Source: Chenopodium formosanum
Lineage: Eukaryota > Streptophyta > Magnoliopsida > Caryophyllales > Amaranthaceae
DNA length: 64,000 bases
Direction: 5' to 3'
NCBI GenBank assembly: GCA_024500155.1
Contig: CM044877.1
Span: forward strand, 64,002,001 to 64,066,000
Below, in pieces: positions 24,229 to 37,997 of the stretch. Positions within the stretch are counted from its first letter, which is position 1; every line of letters starts with the position of its first letter. Under the pieces are notes generated by a model that worked only from the letters and a program-made list of their open reading frames with translations, had not been told where the DNA came from and searched no databases. Position numbers and translations under genes: made by a program.

Positions 24229-26257
24229 GATAGCCATAATGAGAAGTATACTTATGACGATTTTTAATCTCTTAAAGTATTCTCATAGGTCGATTCAGTA
24301 TGGTTCTAAACCAATACCTGTGCAAATGATTTATGACAATCATGTCCCTATAGCATAAGAAACAATGTTCACTTAATGGGTGTTTCCTTACCAAGACTGG
24401 TCTTGATACCCTATTTTGAATATTCTCATAATCAAATGGACTCATTATTTAATCCTAAACCAAAATTAAATAGCAAACGGAGTGATAAAATATTGTATGA
24501 AATATAAATTACTCTAAAACTTGAATGGTTTTTCTTAGTGTCTTACATTAAATGTTAAAAAATTAGCTAAAACACTAAATCAAAGCCAATATCCAACATG
24601 CTTGATCCCATTGCCTCAACATGAATGTTGTGCTTCTCTTGAGGCAAAGGTTTAGTAAGTAGATCGGTTAAATTGTCATCCGTTCCAACTTTGCAAATTC
24701 TGATTTCACCTTCTAAATTCCCTTCTCGAATCATGTTAAACCGCCGCTTGACATGTTTGGCCTTTTGATGTTCCCTTAGCTTTCTAGCCCGAGCAATAGC
24801 TCCATTGTTGTAACAATAGAGGGGTATTGACCTTGATTGAGGGTACTAAATCAAGTTCACCAACAAACTTACGAATCCAAACAGCCTCCTTAGCTGCTTC
24901 AGAAGCTACCAAGTATTTGACTTCAGTTGGAGAATCTATAGTTATACTCTTCTTAGCATTCTTCCAAATAAACGTTCCTCTATTTATACTGAACACATAT
25001 CCAGATTGTAGTTTGAAATCGTATCTGTCTGTTTGGAAACTCGCGTCAGTATAACCTTCAACAACTAATTTCTCTTAACCACCATAAAACAGGAATTTAT
25101 CCTTGTTCCTTTTCAGGTACTTTAGGATATTATTGGTCGTAGTCCAATGGGCCTCTCCTGGATCTGATCGGTAATGAATCATAGCACTCAAGGCATACGA
25201 TACATCTAGCCTAGTACATATCATGACATACATGATCTATCCAATAAGCAAAGCATATGGAATCTGATTCATCCTTTCCCGCTCATCAGGTGTCTGTGGA
25301 CACTACTTCTTGCTTAGGTTTATGCCATGTGGCAAGGGTAGGTAACCTATGTTGACCTTCTCAATGCCGAAAAGAGCCAGTACCTTATCAATATAAGTAC
25401 TTTGGCTCAATCCAATCATCCTTTTCGATCTATCCCTATAGATCTTGATGCCTAGTGTGTACTAAGCCTCTCCCAAGTCTTTCATTGAAAAAAAACTTTC
25501 CAAGCTAGGCCTTTACAGACTCTAACTACGGAATGCAGCTTCCAATGAGAAATATGTCATTGACATATAAGACTATGTAGGCCTTGTAACTCCCACTGAC
25601 CATCTTGTAAACAAAAGATTCATCTGGATTTTTGATAAAACCAAACTTACTGATGGCTTCATCGAATCGCAGATTCCAACTCCTGCTAGCTTGCTTTAGC
25701 CCATAAATGGATTTCTTAAGGTTAAAAACTTACCCAGAATTATTTTGGTCGACAAAACCGTCAAGATGTTTCATATACATAGTTTCTTCCAAAATACCAT
25801 TGAGGAAGGCGGTTTTGACGTCCATATGCCATATTTCATAATTGTAATCTGCAGCAATTGATAAGAGGATCCGAATAGATTTAAGAATTGCGATTGGAGA
25901 AAAGGTTTCATCATTATCAATACCATGAACTTGCGTGTAACATTTTGCTACCAATATAGCTTTTTAAATGAATACATTTCCATCTTTGTCGGCTTTTAAC
26001 TTGAAAATCCACTTACATCCGATAGGTGTGTAGCATTCGGGTAAGTCAACCAAGTCAAAGACTTGATTTTCAAACATGGAATTCATTTCAGATATCATGG
26101 CCTCTTGCCATTAAGCAGAGTCAGTGCTTGCCATAACTTGCTTGTAATTTTCCGGTTCATCTCCATCCATAATCAAGATGTCCTGATTCTCGTTTAATGC
26201 TATACCAAGATATCTATCAGGTTGAGATCTCGGCCTCTGAGACCTATGTTGGGTAGC
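24229..26257 (-). pseudogene. Ty1/copia pol remnant: RT and RNase H (broken)
   Basis: Minus-strand copia polyprotein, C-terminal half. RT motifs: VKTAFLNGILEETMYM, KSIYGLKQASRSW-like sequence, and the catalytic box read as YVND rather than YVDD (about 25560-25600), an Asp-to-Asn change. RNase H lies further along (MSLVRYL-like region, then VKYLVASEAAKEAVWIRKF near 24850-24950). Several stops and frameshifts. Upstream, the linker region (PDRYLGIALNEN) meets solo LTR A2 at 26258 and resumes at 28157 in frame. The 24229-24570 part is noncoding 3' sequence. No matching copia LTR found. Dead. Confidence 0.85.
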
Positions 26258-28156
26258 TGTAGGGAATATTTCAAGCATCCTACACTTGAGCTACACTGTG
26301 ATCATACACTTAAGCGTGGTGGCGTCCTAAGGGAAGGAAGCTAGAGTAAAAGAGTCGCCAACAAGTTTAAATCGTTCACAGGCTAAAGGTTACACCCCTT
26401 CACGATCCATGAGATCTCTAACTCCATAGTGGTCTGGAACCATGACTGGATATTGGGGGATGAAGGTAAAAATCCAACCTAAAAAAGATTGAACTTGCCC
26501 TATAATAGGCTTCCACTTTATTCTTCTCATATTCATGTGCGCTATTTGACTAACATACAATCAATAGGTTAACCCTAAACCTGTTTAATCTACGTTGGTT
26601 GAATATTAATGCACAAGCAAGTCTATTATTGGCGATCACTTAAATTAAAATCACATTAACCTAAACAATATTATTAATTATCTTATTAAGCGTGATTACA
26701 AGTACAAATTCCCTTTAAACTTGCAAGAGAGGGCGTGATCAAGAAATGACAACAATAATATATATCAAGCAACATAACAACAACAATGATCATCATCATA
26801 ATAATCAGAATAAAGCATAATAATATTATCAAGATCTTAGGCATGGTATTAAAAAGATTAATAACAAATCCTACCATGTCACTAAATATTAAAGATAAAA
26901 GCTTTAGCCCTAACATGATACTAAAATGATATTAGAAATATGAAGCAACCTGAACATGATACTAGAAACATACAAGCTATTAGAAATATTGGTTATTACT
27001 CTAAACATGATACTAGGATTCATAAAGACATCCTTACATGAAACTAGAAATTAATATAATTAAAGCATGATTTCTATATCAAAAGAATAACAATTAAATT
27101 ACTTGGATGCCTCAAATCTTTTTCTAATAACAAAATACATGCGTTAGTAACTTTAAAGAAAATATTAAATCAAATAATCAAATGAAATAATTGAAATAGG
27201 GACTTGGGACCAAACCCTTAAAAATTATCAACCTTTCACGTCTAGGGCAAAGGAAACTTCAAACTTGGGTAGGTGTGTCTAGAACTTATGAATGTGGAAT
27301 TATGTAAGAGGGAAGGTTTAGAAAAAGAATAGAGAGGGGATAAGATTCTAGCTTTAGAGAGAAGACAGAAATTATTGGTGATTGTCAATGAATAAAAACA
27401 GGGAGATACGACCCATATTTATAAGAAAATAGTCTCGAAACCGATAGAAAAAAATTAGAATTTGAATCGGAATAAAATTGTTGCCTGTCGCGAGCGAAAA
27501 AGCCTATCGCCATGCGATAGGAATCACGCATGGCGACAAGCCCGTCATTTGGCGACATGCTTGTCGTTATGCGTCAGCTTAAAAGATAAACGCGATTTTG
27601 TACAAAATCCTTTTTTCAATATAACTAAGCAATTTAAACTCTATTTAATCAATTTTAAATCAGATTTATCATAATAAAACGCTTGTTTTATTTCAAACGA
27701 AATTCAACAGTTTTTTCTAAAATATTAATTATCAATCCTGATGCTATTATAACTCAAAATAACCTTCTAGACCATTCTAAAAGATTATAATAAATCCTAA
27801 TAATTTTAGAAATAATATATAATAGGCCCTCCACTAGATCATTAGGCCATAAAACCATTTCTGACCGAAATTAGTATTTGGACCATAACTTCCTCATTAT
27901 TCATCGGAATTAGGCTTATAATATATCATTGGAAAGCTCTTTGTGAGCTTGATCCAGCTACATTATTATTGGACCCTTATCATAAACCAAACTAAATTAG
28001 ATTGGCTATTTTCATAAAATAGAGTTCTTTTCAAAAACAGAAAGATAAACACATCACAAGACCTTTCACACTTTCACCTCATTTGATAATCAAGCGACGT
28101 GAAAAGATATTCATCACTGGGTTTGGTTTTTGGGGAGACACATTTGGGTGTCTACA
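26258..28156 (-). repeat. Family A solo LTR (1,899 bp) inside the copia remnant
   Basis: On the plus strand it runs from TGTAGGGAATATTTC to GTGTCTACA. Copia coding sequence continues on both sides in the same frame once one copy of the 5-bp flank is removed. The flanks are GTAGC and ATAAC, which differ by two G/A transitions, as in a decayed target duplication. TATA-like sequence near 27415-27425 (minus strand) with CGCCA/TGGCG motifs upstream at 27480-27570. An AT-rich microsatellite lies at 26755-26830. Confidence 0.82.
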
Positions 28157-28233
28157 ATAACGGACTGAGCATTTGCATTGTCGGTTTGACTTTGCACATT
28201 TTGATTATTTTGACCAGCTTCAACAGATGCTAT
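28157..28233 (-). pseudogene. Short copia linker fragment beyond the solo LTR
   Basis: About 77 bp; the minus strand reads an open Gln/Asn-rich stretch that joins in frame to the copia sequence at 26257. Ends where family A 3' sequence begins. Confidence 0.6.
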
Positions 28234-31029
28234 TTACTGAGTTTGGAGAAACGCATGTTTTGAAAACAAAAGTCAAAGTAGCGATAGGGACGGAGAATGA
28301 TTCAAACGTGTGACGATCCTAAATCATTCTTGTAACGCCGATAAATAAAAACTAGAATTAGTTAAATAGATAAAAGAGTTAAGAAACATGTATCTTGCAT
28401 CGTCGAGCACATGTCTCTAGGGTAACCGATTTTGTTGCTGCATTTTGTTGGTGATGACCTCCACAGTGCCTCGTGAACGCCATTGACAAAGATCGCTGCT
28501 TGTAGTTATCTTTGATTGTTTGCGACAATCCCCCTCAGTGCCTCTAGACATTTTTGAAGGTGAGCGTACCTCACCATCTTTAGGGGTTGTGGCAGTGCCT
28601 CGCCACGGCTGTGCCTCACTACTATAGACAATCTCCTCTCTGCTTCGAGAGATCGTCGAAAATCGCTGCTTGTAGCTATCTTCAATTTTACTGTGACGTC
28701 ATTGCATGTATCGAGAATTCGGTCGTGAACCACCACACCTCGAGCGATCCACCAAATTACGGTCTTCCACACCTTGGGAATTCTTATCATGAACTCCTTC
28801 GCCTTGAGCAACTCACAAATGATTGATGAAAAATTTTCTCGCCTCATGTCATAGAGTCCTTCGTCTTAAATAACTCTTAAGTGAAATTCCACTGAGTAAC
28901 CACGCATTGGGATGCAATCGCCAACTTCTACCCCTCGAGAAGTGTGTATAAATATTATGAGTCTCTTCGTCTTGAGAAACTTGCTATGCGAGTCGTCCAT
29001 GCCTTAGGGCATAATCAATTTTTGTTGAATCAAAGTTGTTTTATTTGACAACCTCCACATCTTGGGGAGCGCCGTCCAAGATTGGTTTGCCTTGAGCTAT
29101 CTTCTCAAATAGGATGACAACTTTCACATCCTAGGGAATATTGTCAAAGACCACTACGCCTTGAGCCGTCTTGTTCAAATTTATCTCATCTCCTCGCCTT
29201 GGAAGTGATAGCTTTGCATGTTTTTGAAAATTTGCGCTTTCTATCTTAGATCTTTGTAAAGATCACTTGTCCGTGTGGGTCTTAGTGCACCTACATGTAT
29301 GTTTTGGACTACATTAATTTTCTTATGCTTTCCTTAGGGTTGACCCAAGGTTTGTTGTGCTTGACATTATGATTGCTTTGATTTGAGTTTGACTCAAGGT
29401 GATTGACATGTGTGTTAGACTCAACTGGATGCGATATGACATGACGTGACTCAATGTTCATGACTCACGTGTGTATTATATTGTGATGTGCTTGACTCAA
29501 ATTCAAAACAACAAAAATTTTGCAAAAAATTTCCGTCATTTTTGTGGAGGGTACCGACTTTCTCCCGAAAAAGAAAGACACAAAACATAATCGAAGTGAG
29601 TGTTTGACGTGCATGTTGAATGAGATTACTCAAATGTATGCATTGATGTTGTTTCTCATGGTGCAAGTATTATAACATCCTAGGCTATCTCGATAGTTGA
29701 CTCGATGATGAAAGTATTTGGGTAACTTAGGCACGGAGGCTAAGTACTTCATACTTTGTGATACAATAAGAATTATGATAATGAGTGATCTTGATATGAC
29801 AAGGCGTGCTTCATTGTTGTGTTAAGATTTCATGACAAAGGGTTCCTATAAGGAGGATTATTTGTCTATGTATCTGTGATGTGTGTGATAGAGACACTAA
29901 AGCTATGCTGCAAAGGCTAAGTGTATGGAAAAATACTTTGAAAAGAGTCGAATAGTGGAGACTCTTAGTCTAGATAAGCTAATAATGTAGGGATCAAGCC
30001 CCCAAGTCTAGCTCTAAATGGATAGGGATGAGCATTGGAGATCCCTTGATATGATCATGCATGAATGTGAATGTATTTTTATTACGACTGTACCTCAATG
30101 TGAGGTTGCCTACGTATCTTTTAGGAATTAGGACGAACGTAGCTCTAGCAGAACCTCGTACAAATATGTGTATACCTCAAAGAGGTCTTTGAAGGTTTGT
30201 AACACCTCGTACAAATATTTGTATGCCTCAAAGAGGTCTTTGAAGGTTTGTAACGTGGTTAGGCTTTAGGTTGAAGAAGAAGGGGATAAAGGCTCAAGAC
30301 CCTATATAAGCCCCCAAGATGTGCAACCTTGATTTTGAATCTTTGTATTATTATGCTTGAGGTTTCTCACTCTTGAACTCTCTTTCTTTTTTTTTTTTTT
30401 TTTTTTATTTTATTTTATTATTTTTCTCTTTTTTTTTTTGTTTTTTTTTTTTTATCAGTGTGGGAAATCCCGGTTGTGCGGTCTATCACTCACTTGGCAT
30501 TCATGGTTCTCAGGTACGGTACCGAGTACTCCATAAGAGATGCAATTTGAGATGTGCTCATATCAAAGACATGTTCATGTCAAAGACATTGGAAGACTTG
30601 CTCTTTTGTACACTTTTATTGCTATCTTTGCTTTTTTTTTTTTTTTAATTTTTGAGATCTAGGTAAAATCACTCAAGCTTTTGTATTTTCATAAGTTGCA
30701 CATCATCCCATCCCAAGGTTAGGTAAATGTGGTTGAAAATAAAAGAGGTCTATCATTAGACAAGACTCAAAGTGGTTTCTCAAGAAAGGATTGATAATTT
30801 GAAAGGTGAAGGTGATATGATAGGCTATAAGGGGTGCCTCAAATCATTAGTATAACTTGCGCTTAGTTTGACATTTTTTTATGCAATGCAATGCGATAAT
30901 CATATGCAACAAAACAAATGCTCATTTTATTAAAGTGAGAAAGAAAAATCTTACAAAATAAAATCTAAGGAAAATGAAAAGTGCCTATGCTAGACTTATT
31001 GGGGTATTGGGGAATGTGAATATTCCTAT
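28234..31029 (-). other. 3' untranslated part of the minus-strand family A element
   Basis: Reverse complement of family A/B 3' sequence; for example 29545-29580 matches 18275-18310 and 36140-36170. The 28430-29230 part has a repeated theme of GTGCCTC, CTTGAG and CGCCTTG words at irregular spacing. Poly-T tracts occur at 30388-30407, 30430-30452 and 30630-30646. No gene. Confidence 0.7.
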
Positions 31030-33213
31030 TGTAGACACCCATTTGTGTCTCCCCAAAACCAAACCCACTGATGAATCCCTTTCACGTCGAACCATAATCG
31101 AATGAGGTGAAAGTGTGAAAAGTCTAGTGTTGCGGTTAGTTTTTGTTAAAATTCTTTCTTTCTGTTTTCGAAAACCCACTCTATTTTATGAAAACGTCCA
31201 TTCAAGTTTATTTTGGTCCATGATAAGGGTCCAATAATGGTGTAGTTGGATGGGGCTTGAAAAGACCTTTCCAACGATACATTATAAGCCCAATTCCGAT
31301 GGATAATGAGGAAGTTATGGCCAAAATACTAAACTGGGCCCAAACCGGATTTTACCTACGATCCAATGATCATGAGGAGGGTCCAAAGGTTTAATCATAT
31401 TCCTAAACTAATTAGGATTGATTAGAATCTTCTATAAGTTTCTAAAATATATTAATTATCCTTTTTTGAAAAGATAAGATTAAGGAATTTGATTTAAATA
31501 TAAACTTTCCTTTTTTATAAAACTTTCCTTTTTTAAAGTCCTAATTCTATACGGATTTAAACATGTTCAAAGACAGTCAGATATTATTTTCGTGCCTCAT
31601 ATTTTTTATCCAAATTTTATACGGTTGGATAGATCTTGAAATTATCTTTCCAATGATATATTATAATAATAATTCCGAACTATAACGGAAAAGATATGAA
31701 TAAGATATCAAACTCTATCCAAAACTGACACCGTCTCACTATTTCGTTCATATCTTGTATTCTACAACATATTTTAATCTGATTTCAATTGGGTTAAAAA
31801 AGTAGACTTCAAGATCTTTCCAACGACATCTTATTCATCTTATTCCAATTCCTGGATCAAAAGATATGATAAAGACAAAATCCGCAAAAACTGCTGTGTA
31901 CGAGTTTTATTTCGATTCGAAATTTGGATTCTTTTCTTAATTCTTCGACCTTTTTTTTTCCTATAAATAGAGGTCATATCTCCCCTTTTTCAATCACCAA
32001 CTCTCATCAAGATTTTCTTGTTTATTCTCTCCCTCTCTTTTTCTAAACTAGCCTTTTCTCAAATACAAAATTCCGCATTCATTAGATCTAGAAACACCTA
32101 GCCATATTCGAAGTTGCCTTCGCCCTAGACGTGAAAGGTTTTAATTTCTGAGGGTTTGGTCCCAAATCTCTCTTTCAGTTATTTAATTTAATTGCTTTGA
32201 TTATTATTTTCCTTAAAGTTACTAACGTGTGTATTTTGTTATTAGAAAGAGGTACGAAGCATCAAAGTAAGTACTTTAATTGATTAATTGATATTATGAT
32301 GTAGAAATCATGTTTATATTGTTATTATGATATTCCTAGTATCATGTCTAGGTTAATTTTAATATCAAATATGATTGCTATGATGCCTTTTATTCTCTTC
32401 TTAATATTAATTCATGTTAGTATCATGTTAGGGTTAAAGATTTGATTTTTATTGTTTAGTGACATGCTAGGGTTTGTTATTAATCTTGTTAGTATCATGC
32501 CTAGGATCTTGCTATGTTTATTATGCCTTAATATTAACATGAACATGATTATGATTATAATTGTTATAATAATTTATGAATATTATTATTATTATTTTGA
32601 TAATGATTATTTTATTCATTATTACTATTATTATTATGATTATTATTATTATTATTATTCATAATTATTATTGATTATGTTGCTTGATACATATTATTTT
32701 ATATTGTTATTGCTTGATCACCTTTATTGCATGTTAAAGGGAATTTGTACTTGTAATCACTCTTAATAAGATAATGAATAATCTTGTTAGGGTTAATTGT
32801 GATTATAATTCAAGTGATCGCCAATAATAGTTTATTTGTACATTAAATTCAACCAACATACATTAAACAGGTTTAGGGTTAACCTATTGATTGCATGTTA
32901 ATCAAAAAGCGCACATGAATACGAGCAGAAAAAGTAGAGGCCTATTATTAGGGCAGGTTCAATCTCTTTTAGGTTGGATTTGTACCATCATCCCCGAACC
33001 CTTATTTGGTTCATGACCTTATGGAGTTGAAGGTCTCTTGGATCGTTAAGGGGTGTAACCTTCACCTCGTGAACGGTTTACAAGTTCCTTAAAAACTTAT
33101 TGGCGACTCTTTTGCTCTATCTTCTTCCCTTTTGGACGCCACCGTACTTTAGTGTATGATCACAGTGGGGTTCAAGCTAGTGGGATTTTAAAAGCTTGAA
33201 ATTATTCCCTACA
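31030..33213 (+). repeat. Family B 5' LTR (2,184 bp)
   Basis: TGTAGACACCCATTTG ... ATTATTCCCTACA. TATA box CCTATAAATAGAGG at about 31960-31973. Downstream part holds an ATT-rich microsatellite (32575-32670). Unlike other LTRs here, no GC-rich palindrome block precedes the TATA box. Confidence 0.95.
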
Positions 33214-33218
33214 GTTTT

Positions 33219-33236
33219 TGGCGACTCCGCTGGGGA
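33219..33236 (+). promoter_or_regulatory. Family B primer binding site, tRNA-Arg type
   Basis: TGGCGACTCCGCTGGGGA, five bases after the 5' LTR; matches the complement of the acceptor end of plant tRNA-Arg (GACTCCG stem). Confidence 0.9.
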
Positions 33237-36200
33237 GGATTTCTATTTTAATTCCTGAATTTGTTTCGGCAATGATTTAAAATGAGTGGATGAGACTCGA
33301 AAAGTTCTAAGTATTTCATGTGCGTAATTTTGATGAACATTATTGTCATATGCATAAAAAGGTTCTCATTGGAAAGACCATCCGTAATGAGTAAAAAACA
33401 TAGGATTTTACACGTAGGAAATTTAAGAAATGTCTTTCACAACTAGGACTGAAATAACACCGCGCGAAACTTAAAGATTTTATCGAGCACAGAAAGCTGC
33501 TGAGGCATGTGGGAAGTAGCGTCAAGGGCCAGAGCTTGGCGCCACACTTTTAACCGTAGCGCCAAACGCCAGTATTGGCGCCAGGCGCTATAATTAAAAG
33601 TTAGCGCCAGTCTCTGGCGCCAATTTCCCCCAATACCGAGCCAGAAATATGCGTTCTAATTTCGACCGGTTTTTCGTATTGTTTGCTCGATCCTACTTCC
33701 TGATTGAATTTTTTCTCACTTTTCTGAAACCCATATGTGTTCTACATATGGACATAACCCTCTTGGAATTCATGCTCCATCTACCCGATTGAACGCTCCT
33801 GGCAACAAAGGGTACATCCGAGATGTTGAATTCACCAAACCATGGAAGCGAGTTTCTTATAAAACTCGCGGTGTCCCATCCACTCGCGCCAACCCTTCAC
33901 GGTTAGACTTCCGCGCGGTGCATCCGGACAATTAAACATGGACCCTCTATTGACTAACCCATATCCCGAACTTTAGAGAGCTAGAGCCATGGTTAGGTTG
34001 CAAACTCATTGCATCATATTGTGCCTACTTGACCAATTGTGCATTATTTGTTGTGCATACTCTATGTGATTTTTCCCAACCATTTGTTTGACTTGTGTTA
34101 AGACTAAATAAATTGATTAATGACTAAAGGACTTTGTTTAATTAACTAATTAATTAATTTAAGCTAATAAATAAACATAAAATCGAGTCATAGTTCCTAT
34201 AAGTCAACCCGGATTTTTACTCCCGTATACTGCACAAACGTCAACTTGTTTTGGTCATATCTGGAGTTCTAGAAAAAACTACGAGTCGTACAGCCTATGG
34301 ATCTGTAGCCCCGAGTTTTATCTTTAATTAGGCATTGGTTTCATCCCAATCAGAGTCGCAGATCAAAAGTTATAACTACAATACCACAGTCTGTCCAGTT
34401 TAATGCATATACGTGAACTCTTAATTTAGTCTTTGCTTGAGTCTAGTCTAGCCACATGGTCATGACACGAGTCTTAACATGCCACCTACACTCACTAGTC
34501 TTAGCACACACTTTGAGTGCACATCACCATGACCATGTCTTAGGTTCATGCATGAGTCGGTCTTTTCCGTCATTTGAATTGGGGGGTACATTCTATTCCT
34601 AATTCTTCATATCCCTCCATCTAAATCTTGTTTCACATTCTATTCCAATCTTTCTTCACTTCTTCCATACATGTGTGTTAAATTGAGTTTGAGTCATATG
34701 ATTGACAAACAAAAAATGAGGGTGATGATGAAACAACACAAGACAAGAGGCGAGCTTCAATGACAAGATTTCATGACCTCCTTTTCTATTTCTTTTTCAT
34801 TTTTTCCTTTCCCCAATAAGTCTAGCATAGGCACCTTTTATTTTCTTTTAGATTTTTCCTTTTTCCCTTTTTAATAAAATGAGCACTTATTTCCTTGCAT
34901 ATGATCATTTCATTACATTGCATTAAAAAAAAAACCATGTCGAATTAAGCACAAGGTATACTAATGATTTGAGGCACCCCTTGTAGCCACATCATATCTC
35001 CTTTCGCCCTTCAATTATACAATCCTTTCTTCATAAACCACTTTGAGCTTTGTCTAACGATAGACCTTTCTTTTTTCAACCTACATCTGCCTAACCTTAG
35101 GATGGGATGGTGTGTAACTTATGCAATTTTAAGAAAGCTTGAGTAATTCAAAATATAGCAAAAATAGCAAAAAAAATAAATAAAAGTGTACAAAAGGGTA
35201 CGTGTTCCAATGTCTTTGATATGAAAATATCTTTGATAAGAACACGTCTTAGATTGCGTCTCTTATCGAGTGCTCGGTACCGTGCCTGAGAAACATGAAT
35301 GCCAAGTGAGTGATAGACCGCATGATCGGGATTGTCCACACTAATAAAAATAAAATAGATGCTAAGGCAAAAGATGAAAGAGAGCTAAAAAAAAAAGAGA
35401 GAGAGAGTAGAAAACCTCAAGCATAAAAATACAAATATTCAAAATCAAGGTTGCACACCTTGGGGGCTTATCTAGGGTCTTGAGCCTTTATCCCCTTCTT
35501 CTTTAAACCTTTAGCCTAACCACGTTACAACCTTTAAAAAGACCTTTTTGAGGCATACACACTTGTGCGAGGTTTGGCTAGAGCTACATTCGGCCTGATT
35601 CCTAATGAATACGTAGGCAACCTCACATCGAGGTGCGGCCGCAATAAACATGTATTCATATTAACATTCACACACTTACACCATGATCATATCAAGGTAT
35701 CCCCTGTGCTTATCCCTATTCATTTAGAGCTAGACTTGGGGGCTTGATCCCTACATCATTAGCTTACCTAGCCTAAGATATATTTTTCAATACACTTAGC
35801 TCTTGCGGCCTAACTTTAGTGTCACTTTCACACACCGCACAGATACATGACCAAATAGTCTTTCCCTAAGGAACCCTTAGTCATGAAACCTTAACATTGA
35901 AGCATGCCTTGTCGCATCACTAATCACTCATCAATCATAATCATCATTGAATCACAAAAGTACGAAGTGCTTAGCCTCCGTGCCTAAGTTACCTAAATGC
36001 TTTCATCATTGAGTCAACAATTGAGATAGCCTAGGATGGATTAATCCTTGCACCTTGAGAGATAATATCAAACAACATCTGACTAAGCTCATTCAACATG
36101 CATCTTCAAACTTTTCTTCTTCTTTTTCACGTCTTTCTTTTTCGGGAGAAAGTCGGTACCCTCCACAAAAATGACGGAAAATTTTTACTTTTCTGCATTT

Positions 36201-36729
36201 TCGAGTCGCACGATCACATTACAATGCAGACACAAGTCATGTCGTGTCATATCACTTTGATTTGAGTCTAATACATGTGTCAAACACTTTGAGTCGAGTC
36301 AACCTCGAGTCAATCACAGCGAGTCAAGTTTATGCCTTGAGTTGTGTCAAGTTGATGAGTCAAGCAATGCTAAACCTTAGGTCAACCCTAAGATAATTGA
36401 AAAGATTGGCAAAGTTCTATAGTCAAAAATAAATACAGGTGCAGCAGAATAGGGAAGACCCTACTTCAACTCCTAGCGCCAGAGATATCTCAGCAACGAT
36501 AGAGCTCGAAGCCTCCCAGAAAGGTGATTTCGACCTCATGCAGCAATTTTGGGTTCCTTGGTACGCCAATTAGCCCCTATAAGCAATTTGACATGATTAA
36601 GTAGTCGGTTTGATTACAATCGTAGTAATTGATTGACTTGACAAAAAAATCGTCTCACTTAGCTTAAGCGCCTAAAACACTGGCTCATTACAATCGGTTC
36701 AAAAGCAAGCACTTAAACGACAATATTTC

Positions 36730-37405
36730 CAAATATGGATTGTCGGGCATTCTTCTTCAACGACAATTTTTCCAAGATTGGATTGTCATCTCTGGCAAAG
36801 TTTCCAAGCGTGGATTGTCGTGCTACTTCTTTTATTGGCAAGTTTTTCCAAGTTCGGATTGTCATACATTCATCGGCTCGTTGGCAAGTTTTCCGAGATT
36901 GGATTGTCATGCACCCAGTTCCCTATGGAAAAATTTCCCAAAGGATTGTCGTAGGTCTCTACTCATCATAAATTTCGGCAAAAGTTCCTCAACGTGGATT
37001 GTCATTCATTTCAGTAAGTGGCAAATTTTCCCGAAGTGGACTGTCGGTCGACTCTTTTTTGCAAATGTTCAAAGACGCGGATTGTCAATTGTGGCAATAT
37101 TTTCCTAAAAGGATTGTCGCATAGTGTTGGCAAATTTCCAAGGTGGATTGCTTTCATGAGTTATATTCCAAGATGTGGATTGTCGATCGTAGCAAAGTTC
37201 TTATGAAAGATTGTTACGAAGCAATGGCAACTTTTCCAAAAATTGGATTTTGGCAAATTTTCCAAGGTACGGATTGTCGCTTCATCGTGGCAACATTTCC
37301 AAGGATGGATTGTTACGAAGCATTGACAACTTTCCCTAAATCGGATTGTCATACATCATACAAGAGTTGTGTTGGCAACTATTCCCAAAGAAAAGAGGAT
37401 TGTCA
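36730..37405 (+). repeat. GGATTGTC array in family B
   Basis: Roughly 17 copies of GGATTGTC (a few changed, such as GGACTGTC or GGATTGTT) every 33-55 bp, usually preceded by GGCAA(A)TTTTCC plus a few variable bases. The spacing is irregular and intervening bases vary. Open frames across it are by-products of the repeat. Confidence 0.85.
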
Positions 37406-37984
37406 TCACAGCAAAAGCACCGACATACTGGTTCACAAGCAGCAAAGTACCGACGTACTGGCATAGCAAACATTCAGAAGTAGTGATCTTTTCGAAGATT
37501 ATCACAACGGAAATTAGAGTCATATAAAAAAGAAGCTCTTTGTTCAGAGACGAGTGAACATCGAAACAGCAAGGTGGCGTTCCCTAAATTGTGGAGAGTT
37601 GTCACAAACAACTGAGGATTGTTTCAAGAGAAGCAATCTTCGATAGTATTCCCTTGGACGTGGAATGTTATCAATGCGGAAGAGGATCGTTTCAGGCAAA
37701 GCAATCTTCTAATTTGGAAGCAGTTACAGGCGTAGCAGTTTTCAAGAGGGATGACATTCTGTAGCTTGTAGAAGGTCATCAAAACAATCGGTTACTTTCA
37801 GAGACGTGTGCTCGACGGTGCAAGATACGCGTTTCTTAACTCTCTTATCTGTTTAACTAACATTGCTTTGCAGGTATCGGCGTTACAAGAGTGATTAGGA
37901 TCCCAGAACGTTCTGAATCATTCTCCGTCCCTATCGCTACTTTCACTTTCGTTTTCGAAACTAGCGTTTCTCCAAACTCAATCA

Positions 37985-37997
37985 AAGTGGGGGCTTC
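37985..37997 (+). promoter_or_regulatory. Polypurine tract of family B
   Basis: AAAGTGGGGGCTTC-type sequence directly before the 3' LTR, the expected place for plus-strand priming. The D element has the matching AAAGTTGTGGCTTTT before 51258. Confidence 0.8.

Larger units (their letters stand above)
33237..37997 (+). other. Coding-free interior of family B
   Basis: 33237-34720 is leader shared with family A, including a GGCGCC-rich block at 33525-33640. At about 34725 it jumps to sequence that in family A starts at the gag stop codon (16862). 34725-36165 is shared 3' untranslated sequence with an A/T-rich transcript-like stretch. 36170-36470 is rich in GAGTCAA words, 36730-37405 is the GGATTGTC array, and 37450-37997 leads to the polypurine tract. 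No gene found. Confidence 0.8.

Noticed and set aside
28506..28847. Open frames on both strands of 79-113 codons
   Set aside because: Lie in family A 3' noncoding sequence with repeated GTGCCTC words; no domain or conservation visible.
32452..32664. Small ORF rich in Tyr and Ile
   Set aside because: Translation of an ATT microsatellite in the family B LTR.
36730..37405. Resemblance to a CRISPR array (short repeats with variable spacers)
   Set aside because: The repeats are short and variable, the spacing is irregular, and the DNA is plant nuclear retrotransposon sequence.
36735..37466. Overlapping open frames of 78-122 codons in family B
   Set aside because: They arise from the repeated GGATTGTC units; no start context, domain or shared frame supports a protein.
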